Shown here in pieces: positions 16,437 through 26,201 of a stretch of 63,453 bases of DNA. Below the pieces are notes generated by a model. It ran no database searches. It saw only the letters and a program-made list of their open reading frames with translations, and was not told the origin of the DNA. The position numbers and the translations under genes were made by a program. The DNA comes from Chlamydiota bacterium (GTDB lineage: Bacteria; Chlamydiota; Chlamydiia; Chlamydiales; Parachlamydiaceae), in NCBI GenBank assembly GCA_013285965.1, contig JABDGQ010000002.1:1-63453 (forward strand), read 5' to 3'. Each line of letters starts with the position of its first letter. Position 1 is the stretch's first letter.

Positions 16437-18599
16437 ATGGGCAGTTATCGTTTTTTGGCACTGTTTAGTTGTTGTGCAAGTCTGTTATCTACGACTTTAT
16501 TTCCTAATTGTTTAATAGCGGAAACATCTGATTGTGGCAGTGACTTAATGAACGATTTAACTATCGTTGGTTATTGGAACGCGCGCATTAACGAAAAATT
16601 TCCGGTCACTTTTAACCATCTGTTGCAAGGTGGTTATTTTAGTATGCCTTCCGCACGCATGGGCAAAGAAGGGGAGATAGGGGTTGGTTATGGCTATATT
16701 CCACCATATACTCATTACAATCTTCGTCTGCAACTAGTCGATTTTCTTGAGTTAAGTGGCTGTTATCGCATATTTAAAGGGGTAGATGATGAGGTATTAA
16801 CCCGCTGGGGCTTTGGTGATTTTTCTGATAAAGGGGTAAACCTGAAATGTGCTTTATTTAGCCCCGAAGATAGCTATTACCAATTACCAGGTTTAGCGAT
16901 TGGCCTTGAGGACTTTATTGGAACCAGCGCCTTTCAATCTCGTTATATTGTGCTGACGCAAGTATTTTTTAAGCAAAATTTAGAGGTTAGTGTTGGCTAT
17001 GGGTCTTGCCGTATGCGCAAATGGTTTGGGGGCTTACTTTGGATGCCATTTCGCCAATCTAATTATAGCTATTTACAAAATTTAGCCTTGGTGGTCGAAT
17101 ACGACGCCATACCCTATCATCACTCTTGCATAGAGCCACATCCGCGTGGACGAATTAAACGTACACCATGGCATTTTGGTTTAAAGTACAGATTGTGGGG
17201 TAACGTTGATCTTTCAGTAGCCTATATTCGGGGAGATAAATTAGCTTTTACTGTTTCTACCTTTTATAATTTTGGCACAAGTAAAGGCATTATACCTAAA
17301 TTTCAAGATATCTTACCCTATCGATCACCCATTAATATTGAACCGTTGGGCCTTATTAGGCCTGCAGATGCCATGGTACATGAACTGGGTTATGCCATGC
17401 GCGCTCAAGGTTTGGAATTATTAGCGGCCTGGTTAAGCGATGAAGAGGGGGAGCTAGTCTTAAGGTTATCGATTACCAACTATGTCTATCGTAATGAGTA
17501 TGATGTGCGCACGCGCATGATACCTATTTTAGCGGCGCTGGTCCCCAGCAACATTGATAAAACGATTGTGATCATGGATGTCATTTCAATGCCCATCCAA
17601 GAAATACATTACAATATGCAATATGTGCACCTTTATACCAATCAAGAAATGGGACGTTACGAGTTAGACGTTCTAACCCCTTTGCGTGAAGTCAGTGCCA
17701 TTAATTATTACAACACGCGACAAATTTTCAAACGAGATCTAGAATTATGGAATTTAGAGTTGATGCCCAAAACGCATACTTTGTTTGGCAGCGCGCGTGG
17801 TAAATTTAAGTATGCTTTGGGGTTAACTGCTTCTCTAAATGGTTTTATTCTTAATGATTGTTATTATTCGATTAATTTGGGTTGGTGTCCCATCTCAAAC
17901 TTAAGTAGTATCGGTGATATTGATCTGCTCAATCCATCGCAAATCATCAATGTACGTACTGACGGTATTAATTATTATAAATCACGCTCAATTACCTTGG
18001 ATGAAGCCTATGTGGAAAAAATTTTTAACTGGGGCAAGGGTGTATATACTCGTCTTTCAGTTGGTTTTTTTGAGCAAGCGTATGGTGGCGTAGGGTTTGA
18101 ATGGCTTTATTATCCTGTGCAATCTAGCTGGGCCGTAGGGATGGAAGGAGCTCTTTTAAAAAGGCGTGGCTTACATGGTTTGGATTTTACCGACCGTATT
18201 CGCAAATTGCGCGGTTGTAAACCGCATTATGTCTATTTTTTAGGTAGTCAATATTTTTTTAATATTTATTATGATTGGCGCTGCACGGGTCTTTTATTTA
18301 AATTTAGTGTAGGTCAATTTTTGGCCAAAGACCTCGGCGTGCGTACGGAAGTGTCTCGCTATTTTTATAGTGGTTTGCAAGTAGGTTTTTGGTATACATA
18401 CACAAATGGCCATGATGTCATCAATGGCAAAGATTATCGCGATACAGGCTTATTTTTTACTGTTCCCTTGGATATATTTTACACACAAACAAGCCGTACG
18501 CGCTGGGGTTATGGCATGTCATCTTGGCTGCGCGATGTCGGTGCCACAGCTTATACTGGTCGCTCTCTTTATGACTTAATCAGTCAAGAGAGATATTAA
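16437..18599 (+). CDS. YjbH-like outer-membrane protein
   Basis: This 720-residue protein has an N-terminal signal peptide (residues 1-28, ending CLIAE). The next 150 residues match the YjbH family of exopolysaccharide-linked outer-membrane proteins: LLQGGYFSMPSARMGKEGEIGVGYGY, LRLQLVDFLELSGCYRIF, DKGVNLKCALF and LPGLAIGLEDFIGTSAFQSRYIV. Much of the remainder alternates aromatic strands, consistent with a beta barrel. In proteobacteria YjbH acts with YjbEFG in polysaccharide export; no partner genes are here, so the chlamydial role is unknown. The start ATG at 16437 has no clear ribosome binding site. It follows the NTT pair in the same direction. Confidence 0.8.
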   Translation: MGSYRFLALFSCCASLLSTTLFPNCLIAETSDCGSDLMNDLTIVGYWNARINEKFPVTFNHLLQGGYFSMPSARMGKEGEIGVGYGYIPPYTHYNLRLQLVDFLELSGCYRIFKGVDDEVLTRWGFGDFSDKGVNLKCALFSPEDSYYQLPGLAIGLEDFIGTSAFQSRYIVLTQVFFKQNLEVSVGYGSCRMRKWFGGLLWMPFRQSNYSYLQNLALVVEYDAIPYHHSCIEPHPRGRIKRTPWHFGLKYRLWGNVDLSVAYIRGDKLAFTVSTFYNFGTSKGIIPKFQDILPYRSPINIEPLGLIRPADAMVHELGYAMRAQGLELLAAWLSDEEGELVLRLSITNYVYRNEYDVRTRMIPILAALVPSNIDKTIVIMDVISMPIQEIHYNMQYVHLYTNQEMGRYELDVLTPLREVSAINYYNTRQIFKRDLELWNLELMPKTHTLFGSARGKFKYALGLTASLNGFILNDCYYSINLGWCPISNLSSIGDIDLLNPSQIINVRTDGINYYKSRSITLDEAYVEKIFNWGKGVYTRLSVGFFEQAYGGVGFEWLYYPVQSSWAVGMEGALLKRRGLHGLDFTDRIRKLRGCKPHYVYFLGSQYFFNIYYDWRCTGLLFKFSVGQFLAKDLGVRTEVSRYFYSGLQVGFWYTYTNGHDVINGKDYRDTGLFFTVPLDIFYTQTSRTRWGYGMSSWLRDVGATAYTGRSLYDLISQERY

Positions 18600-18671
18600 T
18601 TGTTGCTAAATAAATTAATTTAAAGTGATAATTAAAAGTGCAGGTATTATTAATTAGCGTAGAGGAATTAT

Positions 18672-19430
18672 ATGCTAAAAACTACTAAAAAGAATCTAAG
18701 TAATTTATTGATTTTGATGGAAAAAGAGATCAATGCCATTATTGATAAAATGATGCTTGCCATCACTGTGCCAAACGACCCTTTGGGTTCAATCAAAAAC
18801 AAAAAAAGAGAAGAGTTATTCAAAGTCTTGGGGGGTGGAGAGCATTGGCAAAGGATACCTAATGGCTTTAAATTAATTCGTGAAGACTTAGTTAAACACT
18901 TATTGCCAAATGAATTGAATGCGCAAGAGCGTGAATTAGAACATGCTATGGATAATGTAAAGCGTTTTAACCACATTTGCTCATCTGCTGGTGAGTTAGC
19001 AGAAGCACTTGCTGATACCCCCGAAACTTTTCAGACCCTTTTTGGCATAACTGATCAGACGATTGAACATTTCTATGAAGCAGGTTGTCGTTATTATAAG
19101 GGAGCTTATTATAAAGAGGCGGCCGATGTTTTTTTTCTCATTAGTTTTTTGAATCCACATATCTTTAATGTGTGGTTATCCTTAGGACTAACTGAGCAAC
19201 AAGGTCATAATTATGAGAAAGCGCTAGAAGCTTTTGCCATGGCTACACTGATCGATATGAGATCGATTCAACCACACATACATTCGGCAGAATGCTATAT
19301 CCATTTGCGCGATAATATTGTCGCTAAAGCAACCTTAGAACTCGCTTTTAAAACACTGCAAACTTACCACTCAGAACAAATGGCAGAAGATCAGCAAATC
19401 ATTGAAAAACTAATGCAGCAGACAGCTTAA
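18672..19430 (+). CDS. SycD/LcrH-family type III secretion chaperone with TPR repeats
   Basis: This 252-residue protein starts at ATG 18672 behind AGAGGA. Residues about 125-235 form SycD/LcrH-type TPRs: IEHFYEAGCRYYKGAYYKEAADVFFLISFLNP, then VWLSLGLTEQQGHNYEKALEAFAMATLID, then HIHSAECYIHLRDNIVAKATLELAF. This class binds the hydrophobic translocators (CopB/CopD in Chlamydia) before secretion. The N-terminal 110 residues are an extra charged helical extension, longer than in typical SycD (about 160 residues). The next gene encodes a protein with a long hydrophobic core, a plausible cargo. Confidence 0.85.
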   Translation: MLKTTKKNLSNLLILMEKEINAIIDKMMLAITVPNDPLGSIKNKKREELFKVLGGGEHWQRIPNGFKLIREDLVKHLLPNELNAQERELEHAMDNVKRFNHICSSAGELAEALADTPETFQTLFGITDQTIEHFYEAGCRYYKGAYYKEAADVFFLISFLNPHIFNVWLSLGLTEQQGHNYEKALEAFAMATLIDMRSIQPHIHSAECYIHLRDNIVAKATLELAFKTLQTYHSEQMAEDQQIIEKLMQQTA

Positions 19431-19460
19431 CTTAACAATCTTTTTTGCTAGGAGGTCGTT

Positions 19461-20396
19461 ATGGAAAGTGTAGTTGGTCCCCAAGGATCCTCTAATATAT
19501 TTCTAACTTCTTTAGAAAGTCCTAGTTTAAAGGAGCCACCCGCCTTACCAGCAAAAATGGGAGCAGCTGTTTCAGTAAATCAGTTGATGGACAATCTGAT
19601 AGGAAAAGTAGAAGCCTTTGATAGCGCAGGTGTTGTGCTTGAGAAATCAGTTTTAGGAAGAATGTTGCGCAATGCAGCAGCCACCTTGAAATTGACATAT
19701 AATGCTTTACAGATAGCCGGTACTAAAGTTTATGAACATACCATGGAAGGGCCGCAATTATTGACTGCTTTTCGGGCCGGTATAGCAGTGTTAGGGTTTA
19801 GTTTATATGCTGGAAGTCTCCTTTTCTCTTTAGTCTTAAAGGCTGCCATTTGGATACCGGTAATGACCATTTCATTAGTGGGTGGGATTCTTGGTGCCAC
19901 ATTAGGTGGTCTGTTTGGGGGAGCACAAGCGCTAATGCACGAAGGTGAAAAAAGAACAGATTCCAAAACGGGAAAACAAGTAAGTGTTGCCGAAGAAAAA
20001 TTCGATTTAGCCGTATCAAGGGGATTTCAATTAGGGGCCAACATTACAGGTAATATTGCCGGGGCCGCTGCATCATTAGTTGCAGGTATTACGGTAGTAC
20101 CGCGAGGCCTCATGCATCTGTTTGGTTTAATAGGCTATGGCTTGTTGCAAGGTTCCTGGAATCATACTCCTGATAAGGAAGAAAGGTTGAGGGATGAAAG
20201 AAGTGTTCTTTTTGGCGCCATGTATCAAGCGATTGAAGATTCGTATGGAATTTGGACGCTTGGAAATGCCAGCATTGAGGAGTATCGTTATAATGCTAAA
20301 GATATAGAGAGCTACATTAAAGCAGGAGCCGATCCCTATGAAATGACATGGGAAGATAAATTTTTATATCCGCAAAGATTAAAAATAAACGGTTAA
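19461..20396 (+). CDS. Putative type III secreted membrane protein (Inc-like or translocator-like)
   Basis: This 311-residue protein starts at ATG 19461 behind a very strong GGAGG and has no cleavable signal peptide. There are two large hydrophobic lobes at about 105-160 (AGIAVLGFSLYAGSLLFSLV, then IWIPVMTISLVGGILGATLG) and 195-235 (LGANITGNIAGAAASLVAG, then a second half), separated by a charged loop. The Ser/Pro-rich N-terminus (residues 1-35) suits a type III signal. It lies 30 bp after a SycD-like chaperone gene, probably in one operon. The arrangement fits chaperone plus cargo, but no sequence family was recognised, so function is inferred only. Confidence 0.6.
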   Translation: MESVVGPQGSSNIFLTSLESPSLKEPPALPAKMGAAVSVNQLMDNLIGKVEAFDSAGVVLEKSVLGRMLRNAAATLKLTYNALQIAGTKVYEHTMEGPQLLTAFRAGIAVLGFSLYAGSLLFSLVLKAAIWIPVMTISLVGGILGATLGGLFGGAQALMHEGEKRTDSKTGKQVSVAEEKFDLAVSRGFQLGANITGNIAGAAASLVAGITVVPRGLMHLFGLIGYGLLQGSWNHTPDKEERLRDERSVLFGAMYQAIEDSYGIWTLGNASIEEYRYNAKDIESYIKAGADPYEMTWEDKFLYPQRLKING

Positions 20397-20503
20397 TAGC
20401 TTCTTTGCCCTTTATGTAAAACGTTTAAGACAAAAAAGTGTTGTTTAAAATTTTAATGTTTTAAGATATTGAATATGAACAACAAATCCACTATGTCAAC
20501 ACT

Positions 20504-21451
20504 ATGAGTTTTTACGCGGTTAATGCCGGTTTAATGGCTACTACAGCGGGAATGCCACAATTGCCTTATGTCATTAGCAATGCTGTAGAATGGCTTACGC
20601 GAACGTGGCTCTATTTTCGCATATTAAATTACACCTCATTTTTAACGCGCCATCAAACTAGCATCGCCAAACCAGAGGGTCTTGTTTATGGTACGGCCGC
20701 TGCTTGTGTTAGTGAATATATTCCTTATGGCCATGATATATTGAAAATAGCCTTAATCGTAAATTGCGCAGCCGAAGTTTTTGCTCACTATGTCAATTTG
20801 CAGCAAGCTTGCGATAATTGTTTTAATGCAATAACCTTTCATTATCCTTTGCAAGAAGAATTCAGATGGTCTGATGATATAGTGAATTCATTTTCACCCT
20901 CATTGTATCTTATTTCACAAGTACAATTGCAATTTTATAAACAGTGCATTAAAGTAATATGCGGAACTTTTGCAATTTTTACAGAAGTATTCAAATTGAG
21001 CATGGCGCTGGTGGAGATATGTTTACTGCTCAATGATAATCAAGAAGTTTATCTAATTGAATGTGCTAATCTGCTAGCTAAATGGAATGAAGATGGTACC
21101 AAATCCTTGCCAAAGCAAAATCAAGAAGAAGCTGACGATTACATACACAATGGCGTTAATATGGCCATGCATTTGGAAGGACTTGATAAAAGCAAAATAA
21201 AAAATGCCGTGCAGTATTTGCAGCAGCTATATGCCAAAAATACCGGTAATATTCAAGAAATTTATAAATTAGATAATTTGGTAACACCTGGCAAGATTAC
21301 TCCTGTAATGATAAGTTTTGGCTCCCCGCACAAAACTTATTCGACAGATAGACATCCGCGTTGGGTGGGGCAAACAATAAATGTAAATCCTTCATCTTCT
21401 CAGGCCAGAAAATACATCAAAAGTGCAATGACCCTTTTCGGAATAGGATAG
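20504..21451 (+). CDS. Hypothetical protein with hydrophobic segments
   Basis: This 315-residue protein has no recognised family. The N-terminus is Ala/Met-rich. Hydrophobic helices lie at about residues 82-102 (DILKIALIVNCAAEVFAHYV) and 148-180 (CIKVICGTFAIFTEVFKLSM, then a further run). A charged helical region follows (KSKIKNAVQYLQQLYAKNT). The C-terminal 50 residues are Pro/Ser-rich. It sits 8 bases before mtaB on the same strand, and its upstream neighbours are the type III chaperone and candidate cargo, so it may be another secreted membrane protein. No clear ribosome binding site precedes ATG 20504. Confidence 0.6.
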   Translation: MSFYAVNAGLMATTAGMPQLPYVISNAVEWLTRTWLYFRILNYTSFLTRHQTSIAKPEGLVYGTAAACVSEYIPYGHDILKIALIVNCAAEVFAHYVNLQQACDNCFNAITFHYPLQEEFRWSDDIVNSFSPSLYLISQVQLQFYKQCIKVICGTFAIFTEVFKLSMALVEICLLLNDNQEVYLIECANLLAKWNEDGTKSLPKQNQEEADDYIHNGVNMAMHLEGLDKSKIKNAVQYLQQLYAKNTGNIQEIYKLDNLVTPGKITPVMISFGSPHKTYSTDRHPRWVGQTINVNPSSSQARKYIKSAMTLFGIG

Positions 21452-21459
21452 CAAAGTAA

Positions 21460-22752
21460 ATGGTAAGTGAGTATAAAAAAAAATTTAGAATAGTTTCATT
21501 GGGTTGCCGCACTAATCAATACGAATCACAGGCCTTCCATGATCAGTTAATAAAGATGGGCTATAGTCCGGCTGAAGAAAATGAAGAAAGTCAAATCTGT
21601 ATAGTCAACACTTGTACTGTAACAGAAGGGGCTGATAGCAATAGCCGTCACGCCATTCGTCAATTAGCACAAAATAATCCTAATGCACGCCTTTTAGTAA
21701 CTGGTTGTTTTGCTGAAAATAAACCAGAGGTAGTGAGTAGAATCACTGGCGTAACTGATGTTATTTCCAATCGCGATAAAGAACAACTCCTTTCTAGAGT
21801 ATTTCAAGAGCAAGAGTTGCCTGAATTTAAAATTGACCATTTTCATGCGCATACCCGTGCTTTTATTAAAATTCAAGATGGATGTAATTCTTTTTGTACC
21901 TACTGCATTCTTCCCTATGTACGAGGAAGGTCACGCTCACGGACTGTGCCAGAAATTATTGAAGAGATCAAAACTGTTATTAGCAATGGTTTTAAAGAAA
22001 TTGTCTTAACGGGGATCAATGTGGGTGATTTTGATGGAGGCGTAGCTGAAGAATCTTCGCAGGTCAGGCTAGCGCAACTTGTTAAAATAGTAGATGTGCT
22101 CCCTGGTTTAAAAAGATTGCGTATTTCCTCAATCGATCCAGATGAAGTAGATGATGAATTAAGTGAGGCAGTACTAAAAGGCTGCAATACTTCTCCTTCT
22201 ATGCACATTGTATTACAATCGGGCTCAAACGTTATTTTAAAAAGAATGAATCGCAAATACACGCGACAAGTTTTTCTGGAAACTATTGATCGCTTGCGTG
22301 CTGCCAATCCCGATTTTACTTTTACCACTGATATTATAGTCGGATTTCCAGGAGAGACTGAAATGGATTTTTTAGAAACCTTGGAAATAATGCGGCATGT
22401 CAAATTTGCAAAAGTACACATGTTTCCATATAGTGATCGCGATAGAACGCGTGCATCACGTATGCCTAATAAAGTAGCGCAAGCTGTAATGCGCGAACGC
22501 AAGCAGATAGTGCTACGTTTGGCCGAACAGTTAGCTTTTGAGCTGCGAGATTCTTATGTAGGTAGGCGTATGACTGTATTGACCGAAAGTTTAGACCCCA
22601 AATATCCAGGTATTATCTCTGGCCATACTGACAATTTTTTGCCAGTGTGGATTGAAGATGGTTCATTAGTTGCCAATCAACTTGTAGAAGTCGATTTAGT
22701 GAGCAACGATGCTATGGGGTTGTGTGGACGAGTCGTTAATCGGCACATCTAA
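21460..22752 (+). CDS. mtaB: tRNA t6A37 methylthiotransferase MtaB
   Basis: This 430-residue radical-SAM enzyme carries the N-terminal UPF0004 cluster cysteines (VSLGCRTNQYESQ, NTCTVTEGAD, VTGCFAE) and the radical-SAM motif CNSFCTYCILPYVRGRSRS (C-x3-C-x2-C). TRAM-like residues are present at the C-terminus. The TNQYE form after the first Cys is typical of MtaB, which converts t6A37 to ms2t6A37, rather than MiaB. The stop overlaps the next start (TAATG), so it is coupled with the unknown downstream protein. Confidence 0.92.
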   Translation: MVSEYKKKFRIVSLGCRTNQYESQAFHDQLIKMGYSPAEENEESQICIVNTCTVTEGADSNSRHAIRQLAQNNPNARLLVTGCFAENKPEVVSRITGVTDVISNRDKEQLLSRVFQEQELPEFKIDHFHAHTRAFIKIQDGCNSFCTYCILPYVRGRSRSRTVPEIIEEIKTVISNGFKEIVLTGINVGDFDGGVAEESSQVRLAQLVKIVDVLPGLKRLRISSIDPDEVDDELSEAVLKGCNTSPSMHIVLQSGSNVILKRMNRKYTRQVFLETIDRLRAANPDFTFTTDIIVGFPGETEMDFLETLEIMRHVKFAKVHMFPYSDRDRTRASRMPNKVAQAVMRERKQIVLRLAEQLAFELRDSYVGRRMTVLTESLDPKYPGIISGHTDNFLPVWIEDGSLVANQLVEVDLVSNDAMGLCGRVVNRHI

Positions 22753-23891
22753 TGCATATTTTAATTTCAGAGCGCTTGCGTCCATTTTCTCTCCTTCCAA
22801 CATCCAGTATGATTTTGCCGGGGATTGGCTATTGTGTCCAGATTTCTCCATGTTTGATTATTTTAAAAAATGTTGCTGATATCGTTGCGTGTGCCTTAAG
22901 CACTGTACATATTAGCTTAAATGGCCCACTATCTAATTGGATTGTCTTAAATGATCTTGAAAAAGGGTGTATTACTGTTTCTGGTTGTAGTGCAACAGGT
23001 TGGATAAGCTATCGTTTGATTGCTAATCAACAGTTAGACGCTGTCTTTTTAATAGCCCTTAGAGTGCCACAGGAAGGTCTGATAGTAGAGCATCGAAAAA
23101 ATAAATGTATGTTACAGCGAGGGGAATATATTCAAATTAGTGGCAAGCTATCTCGATTCGAGCCTTATCAACCACCCCATTGTGCGCGTCTCTTCCTAGG
23201 CGTTACTAAACAACAAGATTGTACAAAAATACAAAAAAGAATGTCTTTGACGGAAATTTTTCCGCTTTGGCACCGTCTTGGTCAATTATTGACGCAAGCA
23301 CAATCTGCAGATATTTCGACAGCTATGTTTGCTCTTTTAGATGCTTGTAGAGTAAATATATCTAGTATACCCCCTGAGCAACAAGCTAGCACATGGTTAA
23401 AATTATTGAAAGCGGGATTTGATCAATTTTTAGTTCCTAGATCTGTTGATAGCGATTATCAAGGGATCTTGCCTTCGCCGTTATTTTGCGAACTAGACGA
23501 AAAAAAATCTATGGATTCATTGTTGTCATTACTAGTAAAGGGTGGACAATACATTGAAAGTTTATTTATTGGACAAACTTTCCAAAAGCCTCAACAAATT
23601 GCTATTTTACCATATTTATGGCCAATGTTTGCCTCAGGTAGACTTTTAGGTGTGTTGCTGCCAGAAATAGGTCTTATTGACATAGAATGGACTAAAAAAA
23701 CAATTCGTCGCCTGATTTTTACAGCCACTAATGATGGTCAAATTAAATTTGATTTTCGAGCAAACGTACGCAGTATGCGTATGCGAATAGACTCTAAAAA
23801 TGATTTTAATCGTATTGGAAAACAAATAAGCACTCAAAGTACTTGCGATATACAAAAAGGAAATAAGTATTTTTTTGATAATTTTCAATAG
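22752..23891 (+). CDS. Conserved chlamydial hypothetical protein upstream of glgB
   Basis: This 379-residue protein has an N-terminal beta-rich half (INGPLSN-like HISLNGPLSNWIVLNDLEKG, then LIVEHRKNKCMLQRGEYIQI) and a helical C-terminal half. It has no signal peptide or catalytic motif. Its position directly before glgB recalls CT865 of Chlamydia trachomatis, which as I remember lies next to glgB (CT866); orthology is not proven. The reading frame ends with a TAG that is the first three bases of a MITE-type terminal repeat (TAGACTTCTTTT), so the C-terminus may have been altered by an insertion. Confidence 0.7.
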   Translation: MHILISERLRPFSLLPTSSMILPGIGYCVQISPCLIILKNVADIVACALSTVHISLNGPLSNWIVLNDLEKGCITVSGCSATGWISYRLIANQQLDAVFLIALRVPQEGLIVEHRKNKCMLQRGEYIQISGKLSRFEPYQPPHCARLFLGVTKQQDCTKIQKRMSLTEIFPLWHRLGQLLTQAQSADISTAMFALLDACRVNISSIPPEQQASTWLKLLKAGFDQFLVPRSVDSDYQGILPSPLFCELDEKKSMDSLLSLLVKGGQYIESLFIGQTFQKPQQIAILPYLWPMFASGRLLGVLLPEIGLIDIEWTKKTIRRLIFTATNDGQIKFDFRANVRSMRMRIDSKNDFNRIGKQISTQSTCDIQKGNKYFFDNFQ

Positions 23892-23914
23892 ACTTCTTTT
23901 AAAAAAGTCTTTTC
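23889..23914 (+). terminator. MITE-end palindrome acting as stop codon and likely terminator
   Basis: TAGACTTCTTTT is followed directly by AAAAAAGTCT and TTTT: an 11-bp stem with one mismatch and a T-run. The TAG is the stop codon of the upstream gene. The left arm matches the 16-bp terminal repeat of the window's MITE family, so this looks like a collapsed element serving as terminator. Confidence 0.6.
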
Positions 23915-24016
23915 CTAAACTTAGATTTGGTATGGCAAATTTTGATCGCATTGTGTAATCATAAATCATGAATCTTAAGTTAATTAAGAAGAGTAAATTT
24001 ACAATGGAACTCCATA

Positions 24017-26197
24017 ATGACCGTTACTATCATGAGCACTAGACACACCGGGTTAACAGATCAAATCCATCAGATCATGGATTGCAATAATTACAATCCA
24101 CACGCCATACTAGGTCTACATCCGATTTCTGAAGATGAAAAAGTAATTCGCCTATGGCGCCCTGGCGCCGCAGATCTCTATTTAGAAGTCTATGGAAGTA
24201 TAGTACAGGCTAATAAAATTCACCATAGCGGTTTATTTGAGTACACAGTTCCAAGTCAAACTACCCTGCATGACTATCGCATATTTTCTCAAAATGGAAT
24301 GTTGACTAACGATCCCTACGCTTTTTGGCCAACTTTTGGCGATGTTGACCAGTATTTATTTGCTAAAGGGGTCCACTATCAACTATATAAAAAAATGGGT
24401 GGCCGCTTAACGACTCATCAGGGGGTAGATGGTGCCAAGTTCACTGTCTGGGCTCCAAATGCCACTAGTGTTTCGGTAGTAGGGGATATGAACAATTGGG
24501 ATGGACGGTTACATCAAATGCGCTCTTTAGGTGCATCTGGGGTATGGGAGATTTTCATTCCTGGGTTAGAAGAGGGTGTTAAATATAAATTTGAAATACA
24601 CTCAAACAATAAACGTTTATTAATCAAAGCTGATCCTTACGCATTGTATAGTGAATTGCGTCCAGCCACATCATCAATACTCATGTCTGTAGAGCGCTTT
24701 GAATGGCACGATCAGGCATGGATGGAAAAAAGGCAACAACGTTTGCAGCAATCATACCCGATGAGTATTTATGAAGTACATTTAGGTTCATGGAAAAAAA
24801 ATGGTGAACATTTTTTTAATTACCGAGCACTAGCCACTGCTTTAGCCCAATATTGTAAAGAAATGGGTTTTAATTATATTGAATTGCTACCTGTTCAAGA
24901 GCATCCACTAGATGAATCTTGGGGATATCAGGTTTCTGGCTATTATGCTGTAACAAGTCGTTTTGGAACGCCCGAAGACTTTCAATATTTTGTCAATTAT
25001 ATGCATCAGCATGGCATTGGCGTTATTTTGGATTGGGTGCCAGGACATTTTCCACAAGATGATTTTTCATTGAGTCGTTACGATGGCTCAGCTCTTTACG
25101 AACACAGTGATCCGCGACAAGGCTGGCATCCACACTGGCATACCCATATTTTTAATTTTGGACGCCATGAGGTTTCTAATTTTTTGATTGCCAACGCCCT
25201 TTTTTGGTGCCAAGAAATGCATATCGATGGCCTACGTGTTGATGCTGTAGCTTCAATGCTCTACTTAGATTATGGTAGAAACCAAGGTGAGTGGATCCCA
25301 AATAAGTATGGAGGCAAAGAAAACTTAGAGGCTATTGAATTTATTAAGCATTTAAATTCAGTTGTACATGCTCATTGTCCCGGCGTATTGACAATTGCCG
25401 AAGAATCGACCTCATTTACTGGTGTCACACACTCCATCGATCATGGAGGATTAGGTTTTGATTTAAAATGGAATATGGGATGGATGAATGACACGCTTCG
25501 TTATTTTAATACTGACCCCCTTTATCGTCATTATCACCATAATCAATTGACTTTTGGTTTAATATACGCATTCTCCGAACGTTTTAGTCTAGTATTTTCA
25601 CATGATGAGGTAGTGCACGGAAAACAAAGTTTATTAGGCAAAATGCCCGGAGATTATTGGCAAAAATTTGCCAATTTGCGTCTTTTATTTAGTTATATGA
25701 TCTGCCAGCCTGGAAAAAAACTGCTCTTTATGGGTGGTGAAATCGGCGAATGGCATGAATGGAGTTGTAAGCAGCAAATAAACTGGGATCTGTTGCAATA
25801 TCCTATCCACAAAGGGCTACAACAATTAGTCAAAGATCTTAATTTTTTTTATGCTTATCATGCGGCGCTATGGGAGGATGATTTTTCCTATGCCACTTTC
25901 CAATGGGTCGATTTTGCCGATTATAAAAACAGTGTAATTAGCTATCTGCGGTGTAGTAATAATGAAAAGTTATTATGTGTGCACAACTTTACCCCTACAT
26001 ATCACCCTCATTATTTTGTGGCTTTGCCTGATTGCACTTATGCCGAAGAGGTATTTAACACCGATGATATCGCCTATGGTGGTAGTGGTAAAGTTAATCG
26101 ATCAATAGAGTGTGTGCGTAACTATGATGATCGTGCTATTGGTTTGAACATGGCGATTGCACCTTTAGCGACAATGATTTTTAAAATATGGCAATGA
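24017..26197 (+). CDS. glgB: 1,4-alpha-glucan branching enzyme
   Basis: This 726-residue GH13 enzyme has an N-terminal CBM48-type beta domain (VDGAKFTVWAPNATSVSVVGDMNNWDGR) and a catalytic barrel with PVQEHPLDESWGYQ, GVILDWVPGHFP, the nucleophile Asp409 in DGLRVDAVASM, the acid/base Glu462 in TIAEEST and the third Asp in FSHDEVVHGK. Length and residue numbers are close to E. coli GlgB. It forms alpha-1,6 branches in glycogen; chlamydiae store glycogen. ATG 24017 is used; an alternative ATG (MSTRHTG) lies five codons inside. It is followed 4 bp later by folD. Confidence 0.98.
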   Translation: MTVTIMSTRHTGLTDQIHQIMDCNNYNPHAILGLHPISEDEKVIRLWRPGAADLYLEVYGSIVQANKIHHSGLFEYTVPSQTTLHDYRIFSQNGMLTNDPYAFWPTFGDVDQYLFAKGVHYQLYKKMGGRLTTHQGVDGAKFTVWAPNATSVSVVGDMNNWDGRLHQMRSLGASGVWEIFIPGLEEGVKYKFEIHSNNKRLLIKADPYALYSELRPATSSILMSVERFEWHDQAWMEKRQQRLQQSYPMSIYEVHLGSWKKNGEHFFNYRALATALAQYCKEMGFNYIELLPVQEHPLDESWGYQVSGYYAVTSRFGTPEDFQYFVNYMHQHGIGVILDWVPGHFPQDDFSLSRYDGSALYEHSDPRQGWHPHWHTHIFNFGRHEVSNFLIANALFWCQEMHIDGLRVDAVASMLYLDYGRNQGEWIPNKYGGKENLEAIEFIKHLNSVVHAHCPGVLTIAEESTSFTGVTHSIDHGGLGFDLKWNMGWMNDTLRYFNTDPLYRHYHHNQLTFGLIYAFSERFSLVFSHDEVVHGKQSLLGKMPGDYWQKFANLRLLFSYMICQPGKKLLFMGGEIGEWHEWSCKQQINWDLLQYPIHKGLQQLVKDLNFFYAYHAALWEDDFSYATFQWVDFADYKNSVISYLRCSNNEKLLCVHNFTPTYHPHYFVALPDCTYAEEVFNTDDIAYGGSGKVNRSIECVRNYDDRAIGLNMAIAPLATMIFKIWQ

Positions 26198-26201
26198 GCT
26201 T

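Noticed and set aside
21915-22502. 195-codon open frame on the strand opposite mtaB
   Set aside because: It lies entirely inside the radical-SAM gene, has no ribosome binding site, and its sequence has the Ser/Ile/Thr-rich composition of an antisense shadow.
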